Below, one piece after another: positions 1-8,138 of a DNA stretch of 64,000 nucleotides; within the stretch, counting starts at the first letter, position 1; each line of letters opens with the position of its first letter. This DNA comes from Rhizobium mesosinicum (GTDB lineage: Bacteria; Pseudomonadota; Alphaproteobacteria; Rhizobiales; Rhizobiaceae), in NCBI RefSeq assembly GCF_019511345.1, contig NZ_JAEUAK010000001.1, positions 310,001-374,000 of the forward strand, read 5' to 3'. Under the pieces are notes generated by a model, which made no database searches, was not told the DNA's origin, and saw only the letters and a list, made by a program, of their open reading frames with translations. A program made the translations under genes and the position numbers.

Positions 1-947
1 TGCGCAGTCAGATCGGTTCTCGGCCTGTTGCCGCTAGCAGAACGACGGACCTCACTGAGAAGAGCGCCGTCCTTCGCAAGCATCTTCATCAAAGACGCAG
101 TGTCTGGGTCAAGATCCAACTGGTGCGGCGAGGGCAAAAATTTAGGTTCGCCATCCACCGAAACCACCTTGCCGCTTCCCCAGTCCCATGTGGGCTCCGC
201 GATGATCAGGTCTCCGATGCTGACCTTGTCCGCTCTGCCGGCGCAAATTCCGACCATGGCCAGATATCTCGGCCGAAACTGATGGATAATCTTGGCGCTT
301 AGGATTGCGGAAGCCGCAATACCCATCCTCGGTGCAGCGGCAGCAATTATGCTCTTCGTGCCATTCTGCGTGTTCAATGTACCAGATTGATAACGAGTTT
401 CGTCATGCTGCAACCGAAGCGGCTCCCAGCTCAAAGGCAGACGTAGAACCGCTTCAAATTCCACGGTATCGAGTGCGGTGATGATCGCAAGATCGCACCC
501 GTAAGTTTCACCATCGCTAAAATTACGGGAGCGGTTTGCCGCTTGGATGTAATTCACTTTGACTGAAAGCTGAGAAATCCACTGATCAGACGCCTCGCTG
601 TAGTGAACCAGGGACCACAGCTGGTCTTGAAAAGTCGGTCCAAATTCGGCGACCACATCTTCAAAGGCGGTAAGCCCGACGATGTAGGTCGGGCGACGTA
701 GCTGGCTCTCGCGTCCAAGTTCTCGGAGCAGATCAAGTCCCCCGCCTCTTCGGCTGACCTCTCCGAGACGTCGGGGAATATTTACGTCCAGGAGCATCAA
801 ATCGAACTGAGTGCGTCTCAAGTGCTCGAAAGCCGGCGCGGCAGCGATTACATGCGTGATCTCGTCTGCTGACACGCCGGCTTGCTCCAAAACGGCATGC
901 ACGCGATTGTATTTTTCATTGTTATCTTCGACGACCAGCACTTTCAA
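1..947 (-). CDS. dtcC: Detocs DtcC-like effector: receiver domain fused to nucleoside phosphorylase-like domain (partial, cut by window edge)
   Basis: The open frame starts at a TTG (947-945) whose bases overlap the TGA stop of the preceding receiver gene, so translational coupling is likely; a GTG at 941 is an alternative. About 315 codons are visible and the frame is still open at base 1. Residues 1-130 form a response-regulator receiver (acidic VVED, phospho-acceptor in LMLLDVN at D54, T93). From about residue 150 comes a purine-nucleoside-phosphorylase/MTA-nucleosidase-like fold: DLAIITALDTVEFEAVL, a PRMGI segment, MVGICAGR, IGDLIIAEP and a GK pair. This is the DtcC architecture of Detocs, in which the PNP-like effector cleaves ATP when phage infection is sensed. 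Family and order are clear; ATP cleavage is inferred from the family. The canonical receiver Lys is replaced by an HY pair, as in the neighbouring receiver. Confidence 0.8.
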   Translation of the reverse strand, partial: MKVLVVEDNNEKYNRVHAVLEQAGVSADEITHVIAAAPAFEHLRRTQFDLMLLDVNIPRRLGEVSRRGGGLDLLRELGRESQLRRPTYIVGLTAFEDVVAEFGPTFQDQLWSLVHYSEASDQWISQLSVKVNYIQAANRSRNFSDGETYGCDLAIITALDTVEFEAVLRLPLSWEPLRLQHDETRYQSGTLNTQNGTKSIIAAAAPRMGIAASAILSAKIIHQFRPRYLAMVGICAGRADKVSIGDLIIAEPTWDWGSGKVVSVDGEPKFLPSPHQLDLDPDTASLMKMLAKDGALLSEVRRSASGNRPRTDLTA

Positions 948-1408
948 TTTTCTATCTCCGTAGGAAAGCGATCGCCAATCAAGGTTCTCAACTGGCCCTT
1001 CCAATTGTCGGCATTCGAGCGGTAGTGGACGATGCCCAGATAATCCGGAAATCGCGATCGCAGTTCGGCTTCCAACTCCGCCAACGTCATGGCCTCCGAC
1101 TCCTCGCCAAAGCGGCCGAATTGCGTGAGGACGATGACCGGGAGATGAACACCCTCTCTGAGAAGCTGCCTCAGTATTTCGCGCCCAGCAAAGGGGTGAG
1201 GACGTCCACCATCGTCTTGAACGGATCGGTCAAAGTTTGTCATGGTCATGTCGAGCAGCAGAAGGTCAAAGGACTGCTCAAGCGCGGCTCTGAGCCCCGT
1301 CTGGAACGATCGTGCGATGTTGGTACTTTCCGGGCGATAGGTCGCCGTCATGAACTCCGACACCCGGCTTGCCTTTTCTTCGTCATCCTCGACTATCAGA
1401 AGCTTCAT
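944..1408 (-). CDS. dtcB: Detocs DtcB-like stand-alone receiver protein
   Basis: This 154-residue protein is a single receiver domain: LLIVEDDE at the start, phospho-acceptor D53 in LLLLDMTM, then PVIVLTQFGRF. It has no DNA-binding output domain. The ATG at 1408 is preceded by a strong GGAGGA ribosome site at good spacing, and the start lies 26 bases inside the kinase gene. The last codons overlap the start of the receiver-phosphorylase gene. Its C-terminal part carries HYRSNADNWK where ordinary receivers have a Lys-Pro loop; the effector's receiver has the equivalent HYSEASDQW, so the two receivers look co-evolved. In Detocs the stand-alone receiver drains phosphate from the kinase and limits accidental effector activation. 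That role is inferred here from order and domain content. Confidence 0.8.
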   Translation of the reverse strand: MKLLIVEDDEEKASRVSEFMTATYRPESTNIARSFQTGLRAALEQSFDLLLLDMTMTNFDRSVQDDGGRPHPFAGREILRQLLREGVHLPVIVLTQFGRFGEESEAMTLAELEAELRSRFPDYLGIVHYRSNADNWKGQLRTLIGDRFPTEIEN

Positions 1409-4400
1409 TTAAGATTCCTCCGGTGGGAAGTAGTATCTCGACACTGAACTCGTTGTCCGCAGCGGCGACGTAAAGGTCGTGATCTCTGCGCAGATCGGTT
1501 CGCAGAAGCTTCCAGATCTTAGGATATCCAGACCCGCCCTCTTCCGATAGCAACTCCATTGCTCTTGCTTGACCGTAGTCGCGATTGATCTCGTCGACGC
1601 GCTTTCGCAGCTCCGTTCTGTCGTGATCCTCAGGCAAGTCGTTAGTCGCCTTGATGAAAAGATAGCCATCTCGGACCTCGACCGTCATGGAGATGCGCAA
1701 CGTAGATCGATTCCTGGCTCCATGTGTTGCGGCGTTATCCAGGATCAGGAAGAACAGCCTCACGAAGATTGGCAGGCACCAACCGTTCATGACAATTTCG
1801 CGGTCCGACTGATAATTCTCACTGATAGAGAGATTTCTGAAGTACGTCTTGACCGTGTTCATACCGGCTTGAAACGCGATCGCAAGATCGAAATCCTGAT
1901 ACTCGTGATTGCTTGAAAGGGTAAACCAGCTAGCTACGCGATCGATGGCGGCGCGCATCTCCGTTTGAACCAACGTGATAGCATGGTCGAGATCAGGCAA
2001 AGCCTCCCCGAGTCCCTCGGCCGTCAGATCCTGGCTGAAGTTAGTCAGGCATTCGATCAACCCAGATAAGACGGAGGTCGTAAGGGCGAACCGGACCTGG
2101 ACAAGGTTTCTTTGAGTACCGTCCCAGAAGACGGCAAAAACAGCGTCTACGAATTCGTCGAAGCTCTCCTTCGAGGACCATGTCGTAGCGTCTCCCGCCA
2201 TGATCACTGAATCGGACAACGTGTATTTGAATAAGCCTTCCGGAGTCGCCTCGGACTGTATTCGGAGAAGTTGACGGTTTAGCCGGTCGATCTGGTCGTC
2301 GATCTTTCCGGAGAACCGATCTAGGAGGTCGGAGAGCCGTTGTCGCGCGGAAATGTCGGCTTCGTCAAGTCTCTCCAGCCAAAACTTGTTTTGGAGATAC
2401 GAACCCTTATCGGTGTCCTTGTTGGTAATAAGATTTCGGGCGAGGAGAGGCCCTCGAATCTCTCGTTCGACGTAGCCGTGTCTGATATTGGTGCTGAGGT
2501 TTGAATTCAGTCCGAACTCCTTGTTCATCGTGAATTCGTCCCGAAGCGTGTAAATCATGCGCTTCAATATCGCGAACCGCTCGGTCGGGTTCGTTATGAT
2601 GATGGTTCTTACCGGGTCGGTCTTTTCGCTTCGAACCTGTTCGAGAATGTCCAACAGCGTCTGCTCGAGTCCTTCGTTCATCAGTCGATAGCGATTCCAA
2701 TCGTCGCGCATCGTCACGTCGATCGAACGACGTATCCCTTCCACGTTCACGTAGATCTTGCTTTGATCGAGACGAAGGGTCGTATCTCGTACGACCTGCT
2801 TCGTCCTGATTTCTCGAAGCTCGTCTTTAATTGCGGCCGGAGCCTTGCCTGCAGTGAGTTCACTAATCAGCAGCAAAATTGCGACACGCTCGTCTTCCAC
2901 GGCGCGAGAAGTCTCAAGAGCGAGCGATTGATCGAGAACGTCAGGAACACCGACGAACCGTAGAAAATAGACGAGCTCGGGCACGGCGAAACGGTCGAGA
3001 ACCTGGTCGAGTTCAGAGGCCTTGCGTACACCGTTAGCTCGAAGGACATCCTTGAAAGCGTCAGCTTTCTCCGCATCGTATTGTGATGAGAAGAGGCGCG
3101 AAAAAACATCAAAAACGATCGCGACGCTTAGTTTTCCCCGAGTGGGCGACGAAGAAAGCGGCTGGTCATGCCATAGCAGCAGTTCGGTTACCAACTCCCG
3201 GATCGGCAAGATCGCTCCGAAAAATCCGGAGCGAACCAACAATGTCGCCGTGATATCCGCCATCTGCGGGATTTGGCGATTTTGCCAGTAAGCGTTCGCC
3301 TGAAGCTTCAGTGCCTCCAGCTGGATGTTTCGTGGACCACTACGGGTCGATTGCTCTTCCAGCTTTTGAATTGCTTCGGCAACCTGTCGACGTCGGAGCA
3401 GAAAGATAGCATCGTCGACGCCGCTGCCGTTTTCAGGAGCCGTAGTCTGACTAAGGTCACAAAGCCGTGCCAGTAATTCGACATTGAGGCTTCGGGGGTG
3501 ATTTAACAAATTCCGCTGGATCGCCCGTTCTCGCGCCGGCCCGGCGGGAAGTGTAAGCACAAGCGCGGCATGTTCGACGGTGCTTCGAAGACCAAGAACT
3601 GTTTGCACGTGAGTAGGCTCGAGAATTCTTTCATCGTGCGATTGGCGTTCCAGAATTAGTCGGAGCGACGCGGCCCAAGTCGCGTTACATGATGAGAGGA
3701 TAATCTTCTGCAGCCGGGCACGCGCCTCAACCCCCTCCTCACTGAAATCCAGTATGGCTCCGAGGTCGGCTTTGATATCGTGAAACGGACTTTTGCTTTC
3801 AATTTCTGTAGAAGGCTGCTCCTCGGAACTTCGTAGCATCATTCTCGATCGCAGGAAAATTTCCAAGACTTCAATCGGGCTGCTCGATTGAGAGCCGAAG
3901 GCCGCGGCAATCTCTGCATGCTGGCCATTGATGTAATCGTTCTGTAGGGCGAGAACATGATGATCCAAATCGATTTCGATGTCCGCGCCGAAAGCACGAG
4001 CTATCCGATGAAGCTGCAGGTCTGGCAGGTGCTCGCAAAGGTCTGCAAGTATGCTCCTGAGATGTTCCTCTGCCCAGGATTCCAAAGTGGCACTCGCGAA
4101 GAGGCACTGCAAAGTTACTAGAAATACTTGATACCGATCGACCAGTGGAAGGACGTCGCTGTAATTGAGCATTTCCGCAGCGCCGTTTTGATCTATCTGC
4201 GGATATCGGCCGTTAAGTGCGAAAACAAGATCAGCAATCGGCGAAGGCTGCTTCGCCATCTCTTCCATTAGGCGTTCAACTTCACCGGCGGACACCCCTG
4301 CGCCGGTGCGATAGACATACCAGCTGATGATATAGTTGTAGAGAGCCGGATTCTCAGGCTGCCAAATAGCCTGGGTGTATCGACTCTTGCTGGCCGGCGC

Positions 4401-4937
4401 GCCGACAAGATCGAAAAGTCCGATGCGGTTCTCTACCAACCAAGCGGATTGGCCGAACAACGATTCCGCTTGAGTGAGGAGGCTTTCGAGTGCCCCAATT
4501 TCCCCGTGGAGAAAGGCCAGATCGACACGATCTCGAAGCTGCACGAACGACTTGATCTCCGAGGAATACGCTTTCACAAGGCTCGCTAACCAAGCGAACT
4601 CGCTCAAAAACGCCCCTATGTTGTGGAAGCCCTGTTTGGGTAACTCCGACGCTTTCTTCGGGAAAGGCGTCGGCAGCGCAAGGCCACGATATGCGGGGTG
4701 TCTAGCGAACATACCAGCAAGGCGATAGATCCTCGCCGGATGCTGCTCTAGCCGAAACCGTTTGAGACCCAGAGCAGTGTTCCCTTGGTTTCTGATCTTG
4801 GCTCTCACGCTTTCGAATTCGTCGACCGCTGTCGTGTTTCGCCGCGCTTTGGTGGCTCTCTGACTCAATTCCAACTCCCGAATCGGGACCCAGCCCCGAC
4901 AATCAGGAGAATCTACAAACCGCAACCCAAGGTGCAA
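1383..4937 (-). CDS. dtcA: Detocs DtcA-like large sensor histidine kinase
   Basis: The 1184-residue frame has a long, nearly all-helical N-terminal part (about residues 1-750, repeat-like, no membrane segments), so it is a cytoplasmic sensor. It ends in a histidine kinase module: a helix with LPDLDHAITLVQTE (candidate phospho-His near 985), an N-box LILDNAATHGARN near 1067 and a G-box EGGSGYPKIWKLL near 1135. The first in-frame start is a TTG at 4937 with no good ribosome site. No in-frame ATG lies between it and the upstream stop near 4988, so the exact start is uncertain. It is first in a three-gene overlapping operon with a lone receiver and a receiver-phosphorylase. In Detocs such a kinase senses infection and phosphorylates the effector. 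Homology is to the system as a whole; the trigger is unknown. Confidence 0.78.
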   Translation of the reverse strand: MHLGLRFVDSPDCRGWVPIRELELSQRATKARRNTTAVDEFESVRAKIRNQGNTALGLKRFRLEQHPARIYRLAGMFARHPAYRGLALPTPFPKKASELPKQGFHNIGAFLSEFAWLASLVKAYSSEIKSFVQLRDRVDLAFLHGEIGALESLLTQAESLFGQSAWLVENRIGLFDLVGAPASKSRYTQAIWQPENPALYNYIISWYVYRTGAGVSAGEVERLMEEMAKQPSPIADLVFALNGRYPQIDQNGAAEMLNYSDVLPLVDRYQVFLVTLQCLFASATLESWAEEHLRSILADLCEHLPDLQLHRIARAFGADIEIDLDHHVLALQNDYINGQHAEIAAAFGSQSSSPIEVLEIFLRSRMMLRSSEEQPSTEIESKSPFHDIKADLGAILDFSEEGVEARARLQKIILSSCNATWAASLRLILERQSHDERILEPTHVQTVLGLRSTVEHAALVLTLPAGPARERAIQRNLLNHPRSLNVELLARLCDLSQTTAPENGSGVDDAIFLLRRRQVAEAIQKLEEQSTRSGPRNIQLEALKLQANAYWQNRQIPQMADITATLLVRSGFFGAILPIRELVTELLLWHDQPLSSSPTRGKLSVAIVFDVFSRLFSSQYDAEKADAFKDVLRANGVRKASELDQVLDRFAVPELVYFLRFVGVPDVLDQSLALETSRAVEDERVAILLLISELTAGKAPAAIKDELREIRTKQVVRDTTLRLDQSKIYVNVEGIRRSIDVTMRDDWNRYRLMNEGLEQTLLDILEQVRSEKTDPVRTIIITNPTERFAILKRMIYTLRDEFTMNKEFGLNSNLSTNIRHGYVEREIRGPLLARNLITNKDTDKGSYLQNKFWLERLDEADISARQRLSDLLDRFSGKIDDQIDRLNRQLLRIQSEATPEGLFKYTLSDSVIMAGDATTWSSKESFDEFVDAVFAVFWDGTQRNLVQVRFALTTSVLSGLIECLTNFSQDLTAEGLGEALPDLDHAITLVQTEMRAAIDRVASWFTLSSNHEYQDFDLAIAFQAGMNTVKTYFRNLSISENYQSDREIVMNGWCLPIFVRLFFLILDNAATHGARNRSTLRISMTVEVRDGYLFIKATNDLPEDHDRTELRKRVDEINRDYGQARAMELLSEEGGSGYPKIWKLLRTDLRRDHDLYVAAADNEFSVEILLPTGGILNEASDSRG

Positions 4938-5015
4938 CGTCGAACGATTTCTAACTGCAAACCTTACCGAACATTTTTTGGACTTTTAGCTCGCAGCCAA
5001 ATCTTATGGGATTAC

Positions 5016-5975
5016 CTATTGATCCAGGCGCGGCCCGCTAAGGGAAGCTTGCGCTTTTTTCGATCCACCAATTTCACGATCACGAGGCCCTACGAATAAT
5101 CCGGACACCCAATCTACAAACAACCTCACCGTAGGCGATAGATGCCGGGATGTTGGGTAAAGGACCGAAATCGGAACTTCGTCGGTCGCGTATTGCGACA
5201 AGACCTCTACCAAACTTCCATCCTTTAGATGCGGCTCGACGATATAGTCGGCTAGCCGGATAATTCCGAGACCATCCAGGCCTAGCCTCAAATACGCTGA
5301 GGTCTCGTTCACAGCTATCTCGCTCTTCACGGGAACGGTTTCAAGCAACTGTCCTTCAATTCCGTAAGCCCATCGCTCCTGGCCCGGGCTTCCAGAAAAG
5401 TATCCCACCACGGCGTGCTCGGTGAGATCGGTAGGCGTCTCCGGCACGCCCTGTTTTGCAAGGTAGGCCGGGGCGGCACAGGTGATCCAACGGTAGGAAC
5501 CGATCTTTCTCGCGATGAGGCTGGAATCCCCAAGCGAGCCGGTTCGGATGACGCAGTCTACCCCCTCCTGAATCAAATCCACCCGTCTGTCATTTAGGCC
5601 CAGCGCGATTTCGATGCCCGGGTATTCTTTCCTAAATTCAGCGATCCGAGGCAAGATGACAGATGTCGCGATAGACCCCGGCATATCGACCCTCAGCCGG
5701 CCCTTTGGGGCCTTGAGACTATGGCGCAGGCTCTGCTCGGTAGCCTCCACTTCAGATAGGATTTGACTGCACCGTTCGTAGTAGGCCCGACCGTCTTCAG
5801 TCAGGCCCAAGCTACGAGTTGTTCGTTGAAGCAGGCGAACGCCGAGATACTTCTCCAACCTTTGTAAGGTCATCGTGACGGAGGAACGAGGCACCCCAAG
5901 GGTTTGAGCAGCTTTCGACAGGCTACCCGTCTCCGCGACTCTGACGAAAACCTCCATTGCTTTCAGCCGATCCAT
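5016..5975 (-). CDS. LysR-family transcriptional regulator
   Basis: The 319-residue protein has an N-terminal winged helix-turn-helix (residues 1-60, MEVFVRVAETGSLSKAAQ and PRSSVTMTLQRLEKYLG) and a LysR substrate-binding domain (about 90-295). It has the profile of the large CrgA/DsdC-like LysR group that lacks a known ligand. It follows the aldo/keto reductase gene by 12 bases and is probably co-transcribed with it. Both are divergent from the RND efflux operon, and a LysR-type palindrome lies in the shared upstream region (6898-6916). The likely role is control of the reductase, the pump or both in response to a small toxic or redox-active molecule. The inducer cannot be read from the sequence. 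Confidence 0.92.
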   Translation of the reverse strand: MDRLKAMEVFVRVAETGSLSKAAQTLGVPRSSVTMTLQRLEKYLGVRLLQRTTRSLGLTEDGRAYYERCSQILSEVEATEQSLRHSLKAPKGRLRVDMPGSIATSVILPRIAEFRKEYPGIEIALGLNDRRVDLIQEGVDCVIRTGSLGDSSLIARKIGSYRWITCAAPAYLAKQGVPETPTDLTEHAVVGYFSGSPGQERWAYGIEGQLLETVPVKSEIAVNETSAYLRLGLDGLGIIRLADYIVEPHLKDGSLVEVLSQYATDEVPISVLYPTSRHLSPTVRLFVDWVSGLFVGPRDREIGGSKKAQASLSGPRLDQ

Positions 5976-5987
5976 CCACCACTCCGA

Positions 5988-6830
5988 TTAAAACTCCGCT
6001 GTATCCGGGTCAGGACCTCGTCTACCGGTCGCGCTATCAAGGGCACGAATAGCCTCCATGTCATCGGGGTCCAGTGAAAAATCATAGAGAGCGATGTTTT
6101 CGCGCACGTGGAGCCTGTTGACGGAGCGTGTCAAGGGGACCAGACCCTCCTGCAGATGCCAGCGTAAAACCACCTGCGCGGGCGTCTTCCCATGTTTGAG
6201 AGCTACTCGTTGGATCACAGGCTCCTGGATTGAAGGAACGCCATTCTTCCACATTCCAAGCGGCGACCAGGATTCCGTGACGATCCCATGCCGGTCATGA
6301 AACCGCCTCACTTCCTTTTGCTGGAATCGAGGATGCAGCTCGATCTGGTTTACTGCCGGCACGACACCAGTTTCCCCGATAAGCCTGGCGAGTTGCTGAA
6401 CCGAGAAGTTCGAAACGCCAATCGATTTGATCAGCCCCTCTCGCTTGAGATCAATAAGTGCTTCCCAGGTCTCGACGTAAAGATCCCTGACGCGAGACGG
6501 CCAGTGCAGCAGATATAGATCGATTACGTCGGTACCGAGTCTGCGAGTGCTTTCAGCGAATGCCTTTATCGTGGTGTTTCGGCCGTGGTTCGTGTTCCAG
6601 ACCTTGGTAGTGAGGAAGAAGCTGGAGCGAGGCAACTCCGAGCGTCGAAGTGCATTTCCGACTTCTGTCTCGTTGTAGTAGGCCTCGGCGGTATCAATGG
6701 AACGGAAACCGGCTGAGATTGCCGTAGTGACAGCCTCTTCAGTCTGTTCCGGCGGGACCTGCCAGACACCGAACCCGATCGAAGGTATCCGGTGTCCATC
6801 CCGCAGCACGTGCGTATCTTTGGAGTTCAT
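5988..6830 (-). CDS. Aldo/keto reductase
   Basis: This 280-residue protein has full family length and all the landmarks: GFGVWQVPPEQ at the N-terminus, SIDTAEAYYNE (catalytic Asp and Tyr), TTKVWNTNHG (catalytic Lys) and LYLLHWPS (catalytic His), followed by the NADPH-binding loop around LVPLTRSVN. It belongs to the 2,5-diketogluconate reductase-like group that reduces small aldehydes and ketones with NADPH in the cytoplasm. The start at 6830 is an ATG. It is the first gene of a two-gene unit with the LysR regulator. The neighbouring RND pump suggests a detoxification pair, but the substrate is not predictable. Confidence 0.92.
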   Translation of the reverse strand: MNSKDTHVLRDGHRIPSIGFGVWQVPPEQTEEAVTTAISAGFRSIDTAEAYYNETEVGNALRRSELPRSSFFLTTKVWNTNHGRNTTIKAFAESTRRLGTDVIDLYLLHWPSRVRDLYVETWEALIDLKREGLIKSIGVSNFSVQQLARLIGETGVVPAVNQIELHPRFQQKEVRRFHDRHGIVTESWSPLGMWKNGVPSIQEPVIQRVALKHGKTPAQVVLRWHLQEGLVPLTRSVNRLHVRENIALYDFSLDPDDMEAIRALDSATGRRGPDPDTAEF

Positions 6831-6897
6831 TCGTAAGCCCTCATTTTAGTTTCGGACCTCCAAATGGTCTCACCCGGCGCTGAACTCAAGGTATTAT

Positions 6898-6916
6898 TGT
6901 TCATCTAATTTGAACA
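6898..6916. promoter_or_regulatory. Perfect palindrome with LysR-box form in the divergent promoter
   Basis: Arms TGTTCA and TGAACA flank a 7-base AT-rich centre. The inner part fits the T-N11-A LysR box. It sits midway between the divergent aldo/keto reductase and RND adaptor genes, and the LysR gene is next in line, so it is probably the regulator's binding site. The assignment is by position and symmetry only. Confidence 0.6.
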
Positions 6917-6983
6917 TATCTGTCGATAAGAGCGCCATCCCGATTGAATTCTTGAACCGCCATATTCGCCTCATCCAACAATC

Positions 6984-8138
6984 ATGAGGCATAAAATGTC
7001 CATCGAGCTAAAGCATGTAATCGTTCCGGTCGCGTCGGCGATGGTCCTCGCAGGAGGCTTCACCTGGCTGGGATTTAAGGACGCCAAACCTGCCCGAGCG
7101 CAAGAATCCGCCTCCGCTCCAAACGTGGAGGTTAGCCTCGCGCGGAAAGAGCAGATCACCGAGTGGAAATCCTTCTCGGGCCGAATTGAGGCAGTGGATG
7201 AGGTTGAAGTGAGGCCGTTGGTCTCAGGAGCAATCACCGCAATTCACTTCAGCGATGGCGACCTCGTCAAGAAGGACGCTCCGCTCTTTACAATCGACCA
7301 AGGTCCATATCGCGCGGAGCTCGATCGGGCTCTCGGTGAGCAAGCCGCGGCTGAGACCGCTGCGGAGTTTGCCCGTACGGATTTCGAGAGGGCGGAGAAA
7401 CTCGTGCGAACAGCAGGCCTTTCTCAGCGCGACTTCGACCTTCGGAAACAGGCGATGCAGGAGAATGTCGCAAAGTTGCTGATCGCGAATGCGGCGGTGG
7501 CCTCTGCCAAGATTAACCTCGATCGTACGGTCATCAGGGCTCCGATCGAAGGGCGCGTCTCCAGAGCCGAGCTTACCGTGGGGAATGTTGTTCAAGCGGG
7601 CAATATGACCGCGCCGCTGACACGGATCGTATCGGTCTCCAAAGCATATGCGGCGTTTGACGCGGATGAGCAGAGTTATCTCACGTTCATGAAAGGACGG
7701 AACGGTCACCCGGTGGAGGTTCAGCTCGGCCTCGCTGACGAGGGTGAGTTTCCTCGCCGAGGCATAGTCGTGTCCGTCGACAACAGTATGGACGTCAAGA
7801 CGGGAACGATCCGTGTTCGAGCACTCTTCGACAATTCAGACGGCGTTCTGATCCCGGGACTATACGCAAAGATCAGAATGCCCGCGGGCTCTCCCTCCGA
7901 AGCCGTCCTCGTTTCTGCGAAGGCAATCGGGACGGACCAAGACAAGAAGTACGTGTTCGTCGTCGATGACAAGAACACGGTTTCGTACCGGGAGATATAC
8001 CTCGGCTCTGAACAGGGCACCTATCGAATAGTCCGTCAGGGCCTTGCCGAAGGCGACCGGGTGGTGGTCGCCGGCGCGCAAGCTGTCCGTCCCGGCGAGA
8101 CTGTCACGGTTGAGCAAAGCGATGGAGACAACCAATGA
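6984..8138 (+). CDS. RND efflux periplasmic adaptor (membrane fusion) protein
   Basis: The 384-residue protein has an N-terminal signal or anchor segment (about residues 10-35, ending ARAQES). A biotinyl-lipoyl half-motif follows (VRPLVSGAITAIHFSDGDLVKK), then a helical hairpin, the second half-motif (IRAPIEGRVSRAELTVGNVV) and a beta-barrel/membrane-proximal domain. This is the AcrA/MexA architecture, linking the inner-membrane pump to an outer-membrane channel. The ATG at 6984 is chosen; an ATG four codons later is also possible. The stop overlaps the pump start by ATGA. No outer-membrane factor is encoded nearby, so a channel from elsewhere must be used. Control by the divergent LysR regulator is likely. 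Confidence 0.93.
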   Translation: MRHKMSIELKHVIVPVASAMVLAGGFTWLGFKDAKPARAQESASAPNVEVSLARKEQITEWKSFSGRIEAVDEVEVRPLVSGAITAIHFSDGDLVKKDAPLFTIDQGPYRAELDRALGEQAAAETAAEFARTDFERAEKLVRTAGLSQRDFDLRKQAMQENVAKLLIANAAVASAKINLDRTVIRAPIEGRVSRAELTVGNVVQAGNMTAPLTRIVSVSKAYAAFDADEQSYLTFMKGRNGHPVEVQLGLADEGEFPRRGIVVSVDNSMDVKTGTIRVRALFDNSDGVLIPGLYAKIRMPAGSPSEAVLVSAKAIGTDQDKKYVFVVDDKNTVSYREIYLGSEQGTYRIVRQGLAEGDRVVVAGAQAVRPGETVTVEQSDGDNQ

